A stretch of 64,000 bases of DNA. Source: Bradyrhizobium sp. RD5-C2 (GTDB lineage Bacteria; Pseudomonadota; Alphaproteobacteria; Rhizobiales; Xanthobacteraceae). The stretch lies in NCBI RefSeq assembly GCF_019972155.1, contig NZ_BOVL01000013.1, positions 186,001 to 250,000 of the forward strand, given 5' to 3'. A program made the translations under genes and the position numbers. How positions within the stretch are numbered: the stretch's first letter is position 1; each line of letters opens with the position of its first letter. This document shows positions 53,470-62,799 of this stretch, piece by piece. Under the pieces are notes generated by a model. The model worked only from the letters and a program-made list of their open reading frames with translations, ran no database searches and had not been told where the DNA came from.

Positions 53470-53496
53470 GGAACCTTCTGTGCCGCTCGACAGTTG
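53470..53496 (+). promoter_or_regulatory. Candidate EcfG promoter of the antiporter gene (GGAAC-N17-AGTT)
   Basis: GGAAC (53470-53474), 17 bases, AGTT (53492-53495), one mismatch to consensus. The antiporter ATG is at 53524, 28 bases on. Confidence 0.5.
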
Positions 53497-53523
53497 ATCC
53501 GAACGAGCCGGGGGAAACAACCG

Positions 53524-55788
53524 ATGCGATGGACATGTTTCCCGTCGCTGCTTCGGGCAGGAGTTGTACTCCTGTTTACAGTGACGATCGCGGGGGCTGA
53601 AGGCGACAAGGCCGCCCGCCCGTCCGAATTCCTGTTGCTGTTGCAGATATCGCTCTTGATCGCGGTTGGCCGCGGCCTCGGGGAATTGATGCAGCGCATC
53701 GGCCAGCCTTCGGTGATCGGCGAACTCTTGTCGGGCCTGCTGCTCGGCCCGTCGCTATTCGGCTGGTTGTGGCCGGAAGCCCAGCATACGATCTTTCCTG
53801 CCTCGCCCGAGCAGAAAGCCCTGCTCGACGGCATCGCGCAACTCGGCATCCTTTTGTTGCTGCTGCTGACGGGCATGGAGACCGATCTTAAACTCGTGCG
53901 CAAGGTCGGCAAAGCCGCGGTTGCCATTTCGATCACGGGTATTGTTGTCCCCTTCATCTGCGGCTTTGCGCTCGGCCAGTTTCTGCCGCAAAGCCTGCTG
54001 CCGCGTCCGGAAACACGGTTAGTGTCTTCGCTGTTCCTCGGCACGGCGTTGTCGATCTCGTCCGTGAAGATCGTCGCCGTTGTCGTCCGCGAGATGAACT
54101 TCATGCGCCGCAATGTCGGGCAGATCATCGTCGCCACCGCGATCATAGACGATACGATCGGTTGGATAATCATCGCCATGATTTTCAGCCTTGCCTCGGA
54201 AGGAAGGCTCGACGTCTATGCCGTCGGCAAGTCCCTGCTCAGTACACTCGCCTTCCTTGGCCTCAGTTTCACGATCGGACGCTGGCTGGTGTTCCGCCTG
54301 ATCCGCTGGGCCAATGACCATCTCGTCAGCTCAGCCGCCGTTATCACTGTTATCCTGCTCATCATGAGCCTGATGGCAATGGTCACACACTTGATAGGCG
54401 TGCACTCCGTACTGGGCGCTTTCATTGCCGGCGTGCTGGTCGGAGAGTCACCCATCCTGTCGAAGCAAATCGACGAGCGTCTGCGCGGGCTGATCTCGAG
54501 CTTATTTATGCCGGTATTCTTCGGCCTCGCCGGGCTGACCGCCGATCTCACCGTGCTGAAGGATCCCAACCTGCTGATGCTGACCGCAGCGCTGGTGCTC
54601 ATTGCCAGCATCGGCAAGTTCGGCGGCGCATATGCTGGCGGTGCACTTGGCGGCTTCACCCGCCGCGAGTCTTATGCACTTGCCAGCGGTATGAATGCCC
54701 GCGGCTCGACGGAGGTCATCATCGCCACCATCGGTCTTTCGATGGGTGTGCTGAGCCAAAATCTGTTCTCGATGATCGTCACTATGGCGATCCTCACTAC
54801 CATGGCGATGCCACCGATGCTGCGCGCCGCGCTGGCGCGGCTACCACTTGAGAGAGAAGAAGAGCGGCGTCTCGAACGCGAAGAGTTCGAGCAGAACGGG
54901 TTCGTCGCCAATCTGGAACGGTTGTTGCTCGCGGCCGACGAAAGCGCGAATGCCAAGTTTGCCTCCCACATCGCCGGCCTGCTGGCCGGCTGGCGCGGAC
55001 TTCCTATCACGGTGCTTCACGTCGAGCCGCCACCAAAGGACGACGAGAAGCAGGACGGCGGGCAAACACTCGAAACCGTAGTTAGGAATGCTGCTAGAGT
55101 CATTGCAGGGGCCGACGAAGACAGCACGGGCCACGTCGACCTCGTGAGCCGTACGCCGAAGGAGAGGGAAAATCCCGTCGATACCCTCGCTGAGGAAGCG
55201 CGGAAGGGCTTCGATCTCCTCGTGGTAGGCAAAGAGAAGACCCTTGGCGGCAAAGACTTGTTCGATCGTACGATCGAAGATATCGGTGCGACCTTCAAGG
55301 GGCCGCTGGCGCTCGTTGTTGGCAAAGGCGATCACCTCAAAAAGCTGGCGCCTTCGGGATTAAAGATACTTGTTCCCGTTTCTGGCAGCGCTGTGTCTCG
55401 ACGCGGCGCCGAGGTAGCCATCGCTCTAGCACGCATCAGCCCCGATCCGCTCAAAGTGGTCTATGTTTCCACCACGCGAGACAGTGGTGCGAAACGCAGC
55501 AATACCAGACTTTCGCTCGCGCGGGAGGAAGCAATTCTGAAGGACATTGCGGCCGCCGCGGCGCGCTACAATGTCACCGTCTCCACTGCGCTGCGCGCCA
55601 ATACGGCACCGGACAAGGCCATCCTGCATGAGATCGGCTTCGGCGGCGCCAATTTGGTAGTACTTGGCGTGGACCGCATCCCGGGCGACAGGCTCAATTT
55701 CGGCAGCGTTGCGCACACCGTACTGAGCAAATCGAAGGTTTCCGTTCTGCTAGTGGCGGACGGAGAAATGAGCAAGTTGGCGCCGTAA
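53524..55788 (+). CDS. CPA2-family cation/proton antiporter with C-terminal Usp domains
   Basis: 754 residues from the ATG at 53524 behind CCGGGGGAAA. Residues 1-25 resemble a signal peptide or first helix. Twelve to thirteen TMS follow with CPA2 landmarks: IGELLSGLLLGPSLFGWLWP, the Asp pair in ATAIIDDTIGW and GVHSVLGAFIAGVLVGESP. After about residue 440 comes a cytoplasmic tail of two universal-stress-protein modules; the second (SGLKILVPVSGSAVSRRGAE) ends in the ATP-site pattern FGSVAHTVLSKSKVSVLLV. It exchanges K+ or Na+ for protons; the Usp tail probably makes it responsive to nucleotides. An EcfG-type promoter upstream suggests stress control. Confidence 0.9.
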   Translation: MRWTCFPSLLRAGVVLLFTVTIAGAEGDKAARPSEFLLLLQISLLIAVGRGLGELMQRIGQPSVIGELLSGLLLGPSLFGWLWPEAQHTIFPASPEQKALLDGIAQLGILLLLLLTGMETDLKLVRKVGKAAVAISITGIVVPFICGFALGQFLPQSLLPRPETRLVSSLFLGTALSISSVKIVAVVVREMNFMRRNVGQIIVATAIIDDTIGWIIIAMIFSLASEGRLDVYAVGKSLLSTLAFLGLSFTIGRWLVFRLIRWANDHLVSSAAVITVILLIMSLMAMVTHLIGVHSVLGAFIAGVLVGESPILSKQIDERLRGLISSLFMPVFFGLAGLTADLTVLKDPNLLMLTAALVLIASIGKFGGAYAGGALGGFTRRESYALASGMNARGSTEVIIATIGLSMGVLSQNLFSMIVTMAILTTMAMPPMLRAALARLPLEREEERRLEREEFEQNGFVANLERLLLAADESANAKFASHIAGLLAGWRGLPITVLHVEPPPKDDEKQDGGQTLETVVRNAARVIAGADEDSTGHVDLVSRTPKERENPVDTLAEEARKGFDLLVVGKEKTLGGKDLFDRTIEDIGATFKGPLALVVGKGDHLKKLAPSGLKILVPVSGSAVSRRGAEVAIALARISPDPLKVVYVSTTRDSGAKRSNTRLSLAREEAILKDIAAAAARYNVTVSTALRANTAPDKAILHEIGFGGANLVVLGVDRIPGDRLNFGSVAHTVLSKSKVSVLLVADGEMSKLAP

Positions 55789-55912
55789 CGCAACTATATC
55801 GATCTTTGCCGCGATCTTCTCGCGCCTCATGAACCCTCCGGCCTTTGTACAACGCATCTTTGGGAGCTTGACCGCGAATGCTCATCACCCAATAGGGTGA
55901 ATCTGACGGCGT

Positions 55913-56149
55913 TCAATCGAGCGGAAGAGAAAGCGCCGAGGGCGACTTTTGCTCGCAACCCGTTCGTTTGTTGAGTAGTAACGTTGCAGTGGTAACCTTG
56001 GTGGTTCGGCCCATGAACTGGGCCAGATTGGTGTCCGACGACCACTCCACATAGCCAACCACCGCAAAGGCAAGCACCCCTGCGATGAGAACTCCGGCTA
56101 CCGAAGCGGCGGCTGTTCCCGACCAGTTTTGGCTGCTGAACAATGTCAT
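55913..56149 (-). CDS. Small membrane protein, unknown
   Basis: 78 residues starting MTLFSSQNWSGTAAASVAGV, with a transmembrane helix (VAGVLIAGVLAFAVVGYV), then a soluble tail. GGAG precedes the ATG. The last 20 residues (from CEQKSP) look low-quality, so the real end may have been altered. No family is recognised. Confidence 0.5.
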   Translation of the reverse strand: MTLFSSQNWSGTAAASVAGVLIAGVLAFAVVGYVEWSSDTNLAQFMGRTTKVTTATLLLNKRTGCEQKSPSALSLPLD

Positions 56150-57150
56150 CGCGATGCTCCGACAACGAGGGTTGCCGGGTCAATAAATCGAGACGCGGTT
56201 TTTGGATGTGATCGGCCTCACATGTCACGCTCAATTGATGCAGTGACATAAGTTACCAGCGGCAGGCGTAAACGGACAGCGACCCCGGCGCTGGGGGCGC
56301 CAGGGCCGCCACTAAACTCCCGGTCGGGGGGCAACCTGATCGCGGGAGCATAGGCATGACTCCTTGCATTGCCACTTGTTCCCGACCCGTTGCCGCAACG
56401 CACCGAACGGTCGGAACCGCATTTCCGCTCGGCTCGCCGGAAACCGATATCCATTCTCGGCCGGCCAACGTCGCTGTTAGCAAATCGGCAAGCCGGGTCG
56501 GCACAGTGTTCCTGAGGGACGGGATCGGTTTGGGGAACAGACGGTCACGTTTCGGGAGGGCTGGTGCGTTTGCCACGACGCGCCGGCCCCTCTTTCGTTA
56601 ACTTGTGCGAACGAAGCACAGTCACGCGCCGGATGCCTCTGCTAAACGACCCTTTCGGTGCCCAGGGCTGGATAGACAAGCCGCCGGCACAAAGCATTTC
56701 GAGCCTGGCGGCGTAGTTTTTTCAAATCAGCCTTAGAAACCGGATCAGCCGATCAATCTCGCTCCGGGCTTCCCTATGCAGTGGCCTATGGCAATGAAGA
56801 TCTGCTCCGGGGAAAGGCCGGTTTGAAACAAAGCTCACCAGCGGAATCCGCTGCGGGTCCTGCAAGGCGTCCGTGCTGTGATTGCTGGTAGTGGTCGGCC
56901 TGATTGGCCGGCGGCCCGATGTCCAAGACGACCCAGCCTCAAACCCAGTCCCAAGCCGCAGCCCGAATTGTCGCCGCTGCCGGGTGTTCTTGGCTCGGCC
57001 GCGAACGTGCCTGCGTAGAACGCCGGCGAAGCCACCGAGAAAAGGCAGTCGGTCCGCCAACAAAAATAGTTCTGCCCAATAACGATGTTCACCAAGAACT
57101 AATCTAAATAGTAGCCTGGTTAGTCCCTCAGGGAGCGTCAGGGGAATCGC
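56150..57150. other. Gene-free kilobase
   Basis: Both strands contain open frames here, as expected for GC-rich DNA, but none has a ribosome site, a conserved domain or plausible composition. A minus-strand frame at 56835-57095 (GCGLGLGLRLGRLGHRAAGQ) looks like shifted low-complexity coding DNA and may be a remnant. Confidence 0.4.
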
Positions 57151-57330
57151 ATGACTACCTTGCTGGCCAAGCTAGAACGATTTGAGAATCTCGCTACGGA
57201 GTGCGACTTGATCGCTGGCCGGCAGGCGGATGGAGGCAAGCGAGATCTCTACCTGCGCCTGGGGGCGCACTACCGCCAGTTGGCCTGCGACATGCGCAGT
57301 GTCATTGCGACAGTCGACGCCGCCGCATGA
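57151..57330 (+). CDS. Small hypothetical protein
   Basis: 59 residues: MTTLLAKLERFENLATECDL, then a GRQADGGKRDLYLRLGAHYR segment and an AATV-like end (VIATVDAAA). AGGGGAA lies 6 bases before the ATG. It is predicted to be mostly helical, with two Cys. Likely cytoplasmic; no family known to me. Confidence 0.55.
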   Translation: MTTLLAKLERFENLATECDLIAGRQADGGKRDLYLRLGAHYRQLACDMRSVIATVDAAA

Positions 57331-57421
57331 TGGCGTTCAATTTCAGGTAATCTGGTTCTCAAGCACGACCTCAGGTTGATCCATTAGTCTTGGAAAAGAG
57401 GTCACCGGGAGCTAGACGACG

Positions 57422-57541
57422 ATGGAAACCATCGGCACGATGGCTTTTCTCGTATTTCTCGGCGTAACGGTGCTCGCCAAGGCGCGCGCGGCCCACCGAC
57501 AGCAAATGACCGACAACACTCGTCACTCAATGGACAACTAG
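57422..57541 (+). CDS. 39-residue membrane-anchored microprotein
   Basis: METIGTMAFLVFLGVTVLAK followed by a polar tail ARAAHRQQMTDNTRHSMDN. It has one N-terminal hydrophobic helix and a charged cytoplasmic end. GAG lies upstream at acceptable spacing, but the signal is weak. It may be in tandem with the preceding small gene. Confidence 0.4.
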   Translation: METIGTMAFLVFLGVTVLAKARAAHRQQMTDNTRHSMDN

Positions 57542-57834
57542 ACCAATCTGTTGTGTTCGCCCTGTGCAACAGCCCACACTTCTAGCGGCTTAACTCTGTA
57601 CGCGATCGTCGCGATCATTCGCCGATGCCCCGCCGATATACGAAACTGTCCGGCCGCTGCTTCCCGTCTGGCAGCGCTGCGGGATGGCTCGCTGACGGCC
57701 AGGTCACCTGCAACATTCGATGCCATGGCGGCTGCGATCGGACGGTGGATGTTCGTATAGATTCCTTCCGCAAGATCTGCCTTGGTCACGCGTCGGATGG
57801 CGCCTGGTCTGCACTGGGCGCGGTGGGCGCCGTC

Positions 57835-58300
57835 CATGTCGTTCCGAACTGGCGTGACATGGGGGCCGCGTGCCATTTTCAGAAAACTGGAAGTCGTGAT
57901 GGGCCGGTTGCCCAAGCCCGGCTGGCTGGGGGCCGTGGGCGGCCGAGCCGGGGCCACGCCTCACTGGGCGGCGGGCCAGCCTGGCGCTCCCCTACGCTAC
58001 GCCGCGCGCTGCGCTATTCAACGGAGAACCGTAGCGAAAAGCGGCGGTTGCAACGCGACGCGCAGCCGGAGGAGCACGATCGCGGCTGGCGGTGCAAGCG
58101 CTTCACTCCGGGCGCAGTCGCCTGCGCGCTTGCCCCCCATCGCTGACTTACTGACCATACCAACCCGAGAATGAGGCTAAGCTACGGCCTGCGTCTTGTG
58201 GACCGCTGCCAAAAGACGGCAGAAGCCGCCGCTGTCGCCGTGCTGCCGCGGACTTGAGGTGAAGTGCCTCGGTTGCGAGACGCACCAAATGGCCGCGCTC
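57835..58300 (+). repeat. Dispersed repeat R1, copy B (longest)
   Basis: Matches copy A over 57904-58290, and copy C farther left (CGTGACATGG, AACTGGAAGTCGTGATG). At its right end it runs into a zinc-ribbon gene whose first codons are also present in copy A. Same orientation as the other copies, about 43.8 kb from copy A. Confidence 0.8.
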
Positions 58301-58473
58301 GACATCGTCAGGCGGCCGACGTGGACGCCGACGAGCTTAAGCGATACGTGCAGTGCAAAGAGTGTTCGCCGGCCCAAGGCTATTCGTTCAAGCGCAGCCA
58401 GCTTGTGGCGCTGCGCACGACGAAAATCTCGACCATGAACCTGCCTTCGACATGGTGCTTAGGAGAGCGATAG
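58259..58473 (+). pseudogene. Small zinc-ribbon protein gene with frameshift
   Basis: A GTG at 58259 opens VKCLGCETHQMAALDIVRRP; near 58327 the coding frame shifts and continues ELKRYVQCKECSPAQGYSFK, RSQLVALRTTKIS and ends CLGER at 58473. CLGC and CKEC together make a zinc ribbon of a type I recall in Bradyrhizobium hypothetical proteins. The break is a small indel between the two Cys pairs. The gene's 5' end is part of repeat R1, so the repeat may have carried this gene around the genome. Confidence 0.6.
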
Positions 58474-58599
58474 GTCCGCTATGCAAGCTCCGCGCAGATT
58501 GCAACAATGTGTAACGACCAAGACGCTTGATCTAGGAGATGCACATCGAAAGAATACAACTCTACCGGCCCGAGGGCGAGCCGAGGCGGGACTTTAAGA

Positions 58600-58872
58600 A
58601 TGACCGACGAAAGACGTGGAAGGGCGACCGAGTACAGTCCCGCCTTTGTCATCTTGGTGGATGGCTACATCGCCCAAGGAAATCTAACCGCGCTTCACTG
58701 CCTTCGGTCTATCTACATTGCGGCCACGCGCAGACCGCTAGTCTTCAACCGGCGGGACAATCTGGACTTGATGTCGATCTTCGAAACTCGTCTCGATCTT
58801 CTGGACGAGGCCATTACGATGGTCAGCTTGGACGCTCTCAAGCGGCGCCTGACTCAAGATCAGCCATTATGA
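58600..58872 (+). CDS. Conserved hypothetical protein
   Basis: 90 residues: MTDERRGRATEYSPAFVILV, DGYIAQGNLTALHCLRSIYI, a short basic stretch, then an acidic helical segment (LMSIFETRLDLLDEAITMVS) and LKRRLTQDQPL. The composition is normal for a real cytoplasmic protein and the frame is clean. No named domain. It lies just before the convergent paoABC operon's end. Confidence 0.55.
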   Translation: MTDERRGRATEYSPAFVILVDGYIAQGNLTALHCLRSIYIAATRRPLVFNRRDNLDLMSIFETRLDLLDEAITMVSLDALKRRLTQDQPL

Positions 58873-58984
58873 AATATAATGGTGACCGCCCATACTCCGA
58901 TCCCGAGCGGCCCGCAGGATCACGGAGCATGCCAGGGCATTTCCGCCGTCACGCTCAATGGCCTTCATCGACCAAGGCAGTTGC

Positions 58985-61189
58985 TCAATCGACTTGCAGT
59001 GCGTAAAGCAGCTTGTCGAGCGTGATCGGATACTCGCGGACGCGGACGCCGGTCGCGTTTTGGACGGCATTCGCGACCGCGGCGGCGACGCCGCAGATGC
59101 CGAGTTCGGCAACGCCTTTGGCCTTCATCGGCGACGAGATCGGATCGGTCTCGTCGAGGAAGACCATGTCCTGATGCGGGATGTCGGCATGAACCGGCAC
59201 CTCATAGGCCGCGAGGTCGTGATTGATGAACAGGCCATGGCGCTTATCGACCACCAGATCCTCCATGAGTGCGGCACCAACGCCCATCGTCATCGCGCCG
59301 ATCACTTGACTCCGCGCCGCCTTCGGATTGAGGATGCGACCCGCCGCGCAGACCGCAAGCATCCGCCGCACGCTAATTTCAGCCGTGTCGGCGTCGACAC
59401 CGACTTCGACGAAATGCGCGCCGAAGGTCGATTGCTGATAGGTCTTGGCGAGATCGCCATACTCGATGGCGTCCTCCGCCACGAGCTCGCCCTCACCCGC
59501 CGCTTGCGCGAGCGGCACGCTGCGATTGCCGGAGCGGACCAAGCCGTCGGCAAACACCGCCTCTTCGGAATTGAAGCCGAGTTTCTGCGTGATCGTCTCG
59601 CGCAGCTTGACGCAGGCCGCGTAGACGCCGGCGGTGGAGTTGTTGCCGCCCCACTGCCCGCCTGAGCCGCACGACACCGGAAAGTCGGAATCGCCGAGCC
59701 GCACGGCGACCTTCTCCAGCGGTATCCCCATCATTTCGGCCACGGTCTGCGCGATGATAGTGTAGGAGCCGGTGCCGATGTCGGTCATATCGGTCTCGAC
59801 GGTGACCATTCCCTGCCCATCAAGACGGACGCGCGCCGCCGATTTGGTCACGAGGTTATTACGGAAGGCGGCGGCAACGCCCATGCCGATGAGCCAGCGG
59901 CCGTCGCGGACCTGGCCGGGTTTCGGATTGCGCCTGCTCCAGCCGAACCGCGCGGCGCCGTCGTTCAGGCACCGCACCAATTGTCGCTGCGAGAAGTGCC
60001 GCTCCGGATGTTCCGGATCGACCTGGGTGTCGTTCTTGATGCGCAGCGCGACCGGATCGATGCCGAGCTTGTCAGCGAGTTCGTCGATTGCAATCTCGAG
60101 CGCCATCATGCCGGAGGCCTCGCCGGGCGCCCGCATCGCATTGCCCTCAGGCAAATCAAGCGCCGCGAGCCGCGTCGCCGTCATCCGGTGGGCACCGGCA
60201 TAGAGCAGCCGCGTCTGGCTCACCGCCATCTCGGGCTCGCCGCCGCTGACATTGCCGGACCAGCTTTCGTGGCCGATCGCGGTGATCGTGCCGTCTCGTT
60301 CGGCGCCGATCCGGATGCGTTGAATCGTGGCCGGACGATGCGTGGTGTTGTTGAACATCAGCGGACGTTGCAACGCCACCTTGACCGGGCGGCCTGCCGC
60401 GCGAGCCCCCAGCGCGGCGAGCAACACGTCGGCGCGCAGGAACAGCTTGCCGCCAAAGCCGCCGCCGACATATGGCGACACCAGACGGATATTCTCCCTG
60501 GGGATGCCAAGCGTCTTCGCCATATCCTCAACGCCCCAGGCAATCATCTGGTTGGAAGTCCAGACCGTAAGCTTGTCTCTGTCCCAGGCCGCGATCGAGG
60601 CGTGCGGCTCCATCATCGCGTGGCCCTGATCGGGCGTGGTATAGTGGGCGTCGAGTTGCAAGGGCGCAGCGGCAAAGGCGGCGATAAAATCGCCGACCGC
60701 GGTATCGGCCGGGCCGCCGATCTGCGGGTTCGGCGTGCCCGCTCGATGCCGCTCCGCGGCGAGATCGAATTTGCCGTCGACCCTCGCGTAATCGATCCGG
60801 ACCAGTTGCGCCGCGGCGCGCGCCTGCTCGAAAGTCTCGGCGACGACGACGGCGAGCGCCTGATGGTAATGTGCGATCTCGGGGCCGCCGAGCAGCGGCG
60901 CCACGTTGCGCTCGCCCTTGCCGAGCTTGCCCGCGTTCCCGGCGGTGACGATGGCGAGCACGCCAGGCGCCGCGTTTGCAGCCGCAAGATCGATCGCTGC
61001 GATCTCGCCTTTACCGATGCCCGACCCGACCACATAGCCGTAGGCCTGGTTGGGCACGACGTCGTGCCGCTCGTAGGCGTAAGGCGCAGTGCCGGTAGTT
61101 TTCAGCGGCCCATCGATCCGGTTGGTCGGATGGCCGATCACCTTGAGCTGGTCGATCGGATTGAAGGTCGCAGGATGTTCAAAACGCAT
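58985..61189 (-). CDS. paoC: Aldehyde oxidoreductase molybdenum-binding subunit (PaoC/YagR-like)
   Basis: 734 residues, nearly the length of E. coli PaoC (732). It is a xanthine-oxidase-family large subunit carrying the molybdopterin cofactor: VSPYVGGGFGGKLFLRADVL (cofactor loop), a GEASGMMALEIAIDELADKL block, SCGSGGQWGGNNSTAGVYAA (second cofactor loop) and the catalytic Glu in KGVAELGICGVAAAVANAV. It oxidises aldehydes with water-derived oxygen, passing electrons to the FeS and FAD subunits encoded upstream. The gap to paoB is 15 bases. No PaoD/XdhC-type maturation factor is in the window. Confidence 0.9.
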   Translation of the reverse strand: MRFEHPATFNPIDQLKVIGHPTNRIDGPLKTTGTAPYAYERHDVVPNQAYGYVVGSGIGKGEIAAIDLAAANAAPGVLAIVTAGNAGKLGKGERNVAPLLGGPEIAHYHQALAVVVAETFEQARAAAQLVRIDYARVDGKFDLAAERHRAGTPNPQIGGPADTAVGDFIAAFAAAPLQLDAHYTTPDQGHAMMEPHASIAAWDRDKLTVWTSNQMIAWGVEDMAKTLGIPRENIRLVSPYVGGGFGGKLFLRADVLLAALGARAAGRPVKVALQRPLMFNNTTHRPATIQRIRIGAERDGTITAIGHESWSGNVSGGEPEMAVSQTRLLYAGAHRMTATRLAALDLPEGNAMRAPGEASGMMALEIAIDELADKLGIDPVALRIKNDTQVDPEHPERHFSQRQLVRCLNDGAARFGWSRRNPKPGQVRDGRWLIGMGVAAAFRNNLVTKSAARVRLDGQGMVTVETDMTDIGTGSYTIIAQTVAEMMGIPLEKVAVRLGDSDFPVSCGSGGQWGGNNSTAGVYAACVKLRETITQKLGFNSEEAVFADGLVRSGNRSVPLAQAAGEGELVAEDAIEYGDLAKTYQQSTFGAHFVEVGVDADTAEISVRRMLAVCAAGRILNPKAARSQVIGAMTMGVGAALMEDLVVDKRHGLFINHDLAAYEVPVHADIPHQDMVFLDETDPISSPMKAKGVAELGICGVAAAVANAVQNATGVRVREYPITLDKLLYALQVD

Positions 61190-61204
61190 GATCTCAAGCC
61201 CTCA

Positions 61205-62155
61205 TCAAGCTCTTGCCTCGCGCAGCACCGCCGCCAGCGTTCGCTCTGCGAGTGGCAGTTTGTACGCATTGTCCCTAGTCGGCTTTGCATCATCGAGCAG
61301 CCGCGCGGTGACGGCTTTGGCACCGCGTGGCAGTTCCGCTTCCGCGGCCTCCACACGCCACGGCTTGTGCGCGACGCCGCCGAGCGCGACGCGGCCAGTG
61401 CCGTCGGGTTGCACGATGGCAGCGACCGAGACCAGCGCGAACGCATAGGATGCGCGGTCGCGCACCTTGCGATAGGCCTGCGTGCCGCCGACGGGTTTCG
61501 GCAGCGTCACAGCCGTAATCAATTCACCCGGCTCCAGGACGGTCTCGATTTCCGGGTTGTCGCCGGGCAACCGGTGCAAGTCGGCGATCGGGATGCTCCG
61601 CGTCGCGCCATCGGGCCGCACCGTCTCCACCGTCGCATCGAGCGCGCGCATCGCTACCGCCATGTCGCTCGGATGGGTCGCGATGCACGCTTCGCTCGCA
61701 CCGACCACCGCATGCTGACGGCTGAAGCCGCCGATCGCGGCACAGCCGCTGCCCGGCTTGCGCTTGTTGCAGGGCAGATTCGTGTCGTAGAAATAGGGGC
61801 AGCGCGTCCGCTGCAGCAAATTGCCCGCCGTCGTCGCCTTGTTGCGCAACTGGCCCGAGGCGCCGGCAAGCAGCGCGCGCGACAGCACGCCATAGTCGCG
61901 CCGCACCCGCCAGTTCGCAGCCAGATCGGTGTTGCGCACCAGCGCGCCGACCCGCAAGCCGCCATCAGCTGTCTCCTCGATGCGGTCGAGCGCAAGGTCG
62001 TTGACGTCGATCAGATGTGCCGGTGTCTCGATCTCCAGTTTCATCAGGTCGAGCAGATTGGTGCCGCCAGCGATGAATTTTGCGTTCGCAGTGGCGGCGG
62101 CGGCAGCGGCCGCTGCGCCCGGCGAGGTGGCGCGCTCATAGCTGAATGATCTCAT
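61205..62155 (-). CDS. paoB: Aldehyde oxidoreductase FAD-binding subunit (PaoB/YagS-like)
   Basis: 316 residues (E. coli PaoB 318). The FAD-binding PCMH motif AKFIAGGTNLLDLMKLEIET lies near residue 26. The additional four-Cys segment RCPYFYDTNLPCNKRKPGSG followed by C, which in PaoB binds an extra [4Fe-4S] cluster, is complete near residues 115-140. The C-terminal domain (VTLPKPVGGTQAYRKVRDRA) is intact. It transfers electrons from the FeS subunit to the final acceptor. The ATG overlaps the paoA stop (ATGA), so translation is coupled. Confidence 0.9.
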   Translation of the reverse strand: MRSFSYERATSPGAAAAAAAATANAKFIAGGTNLLDLMKLEIETPAHLIDVNDLALDRIEETADGGLRVGALVRNTDLAANWRVRRDYGVLSRALLAGASGQLRNKATTAGNLLQRTRCPYFYDTNLPCNKRKPGSGCAAIGGFSRQHAVVGASEACIATHPSDMAVAMRALDATVETVRPDGATRSIPIADLHRLPGDNPEIETVLEPGELITAVTLPKPVGGTQAYRKVRDRASYAFALVSVAAIVQPDGTGRVALGGVAHKPWRVEAAEAELPRGAKAVTARLLDDAKPTRDNAYKLPLAERTLAAVLREARA

Positions 62156-62799
62156 GCGTCCCTCCCGGCGACCGCACCGATCGCCTCGGCGATGTTGGAA
62201 TAGGCGCCGCAGCGGCAGATGTTGCCGCTCATGCGCTCCCGGAGTTCAGCATTGGTCAATCGCACCGGCGCATTCAAGTCGGCCGTGACATGGCTCGGGA
62301 CGCCGGCCTTGACTTCCGCCAGCACGGCGACCGCCGAGCAGATCTGGCCGGGCGTGCAATAGCCGCATTGATAGCCGTCGTGCTCGACGAACGCCGCCTG
62401 CAGTGGATGCAGCGCGTCCGGCGTGCCAAGGCCCTCGATCGTAGTGATCTCGTTGCCCTGATGCATCACCGCAAGCGTCAGGCACGAATTGATCCGCCGC
62501 CCATCGACGATCACCGTGCACGCACCGCATTGGCCGTGGTCGCAGCCTTTCTTGGTGCCGGTCAGGTGCAGGTGCTCACGCAGGGCATCCAGCAGCGTGG
62601 TTCGGGTATCGAGCTCAAGCCGATGGGCTTCGCCGTTCACGTCAAAGGACACTTTCGCCATCACGGGGGCTCCGATCGGGGCTGGTCGGTTGGTCTCCGC
62701 CAACGATCCGCGCGGCGCGAAGGACGACGCGGCAAGCGTAGCGGCTCCCGTCATCAACAAGCAGCGGCGAGATAGTTCCAAACCTGCTGGAGCGGGCAT
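62152..62799 (-). CDS. paoA: Aldehyde oxidoreductase 2Fe-2S subunit with Tat signal (PaoA/YagT-like)
   Basis: 215 residues from the ATG at 62799, behind GGGAGG; the frame is open for 27 more codons, but the ribosome site and the signal peptide fix the start. Residues 1-40 hold a Tat signal (SRRCLLMTGAATLAASSFAP), so the complex is periplasmic as in E. coli. Ferredoxin motif: KKGCDHGQCGACTVIVDG with a fourth Cys in NSCLTLAV. The helical [2Fe-2S] domain: QCGYCTPGQI and GNICRCGAY. It is the first gene of paoABC. No regulator is adjacent. Confidence 0.92.
   Translation of the reverse strand: MPAPAGLELSRRCLLMTGAATLAASSFAPRGSLAETNRPAPIGAPVMAKVSFDVNGEAHRLELDTRTTLLDALREHLHLTGTKKGCDHGQCGACTVIVDGRRINSCLTLAVMHQGNEITTIEGLGTPDALHPLQAAFVEHDGYQCGYCTPGQICSAVAVLAEVKAGVPSHVTADLNAPVRLTNAELRERMSGNICRCGAYSNIAEAIGAVAGRDA

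Noticed and set aside
53103..54179. 358-codon minus-strand frame
   Set aside because: Mostly antisense to the CPA2 antiporter; Ser/Arg/Thr-rich with no domain or ribosome site.
57538..57957. 139-codon minus-strand frame
   Set aside because: Overlaps repeat R1 and has Arg/Pro-rich shadow composition; the part outside the repeat has no domain.
59981..62149. 722-codon plus-strand frame opposite paoB and paoC
   Set aside because: The minus strand encodes complete PaoB and PaoC with all cofactor motifs; the plus frame is an antisense shadow of GC-rich codons.
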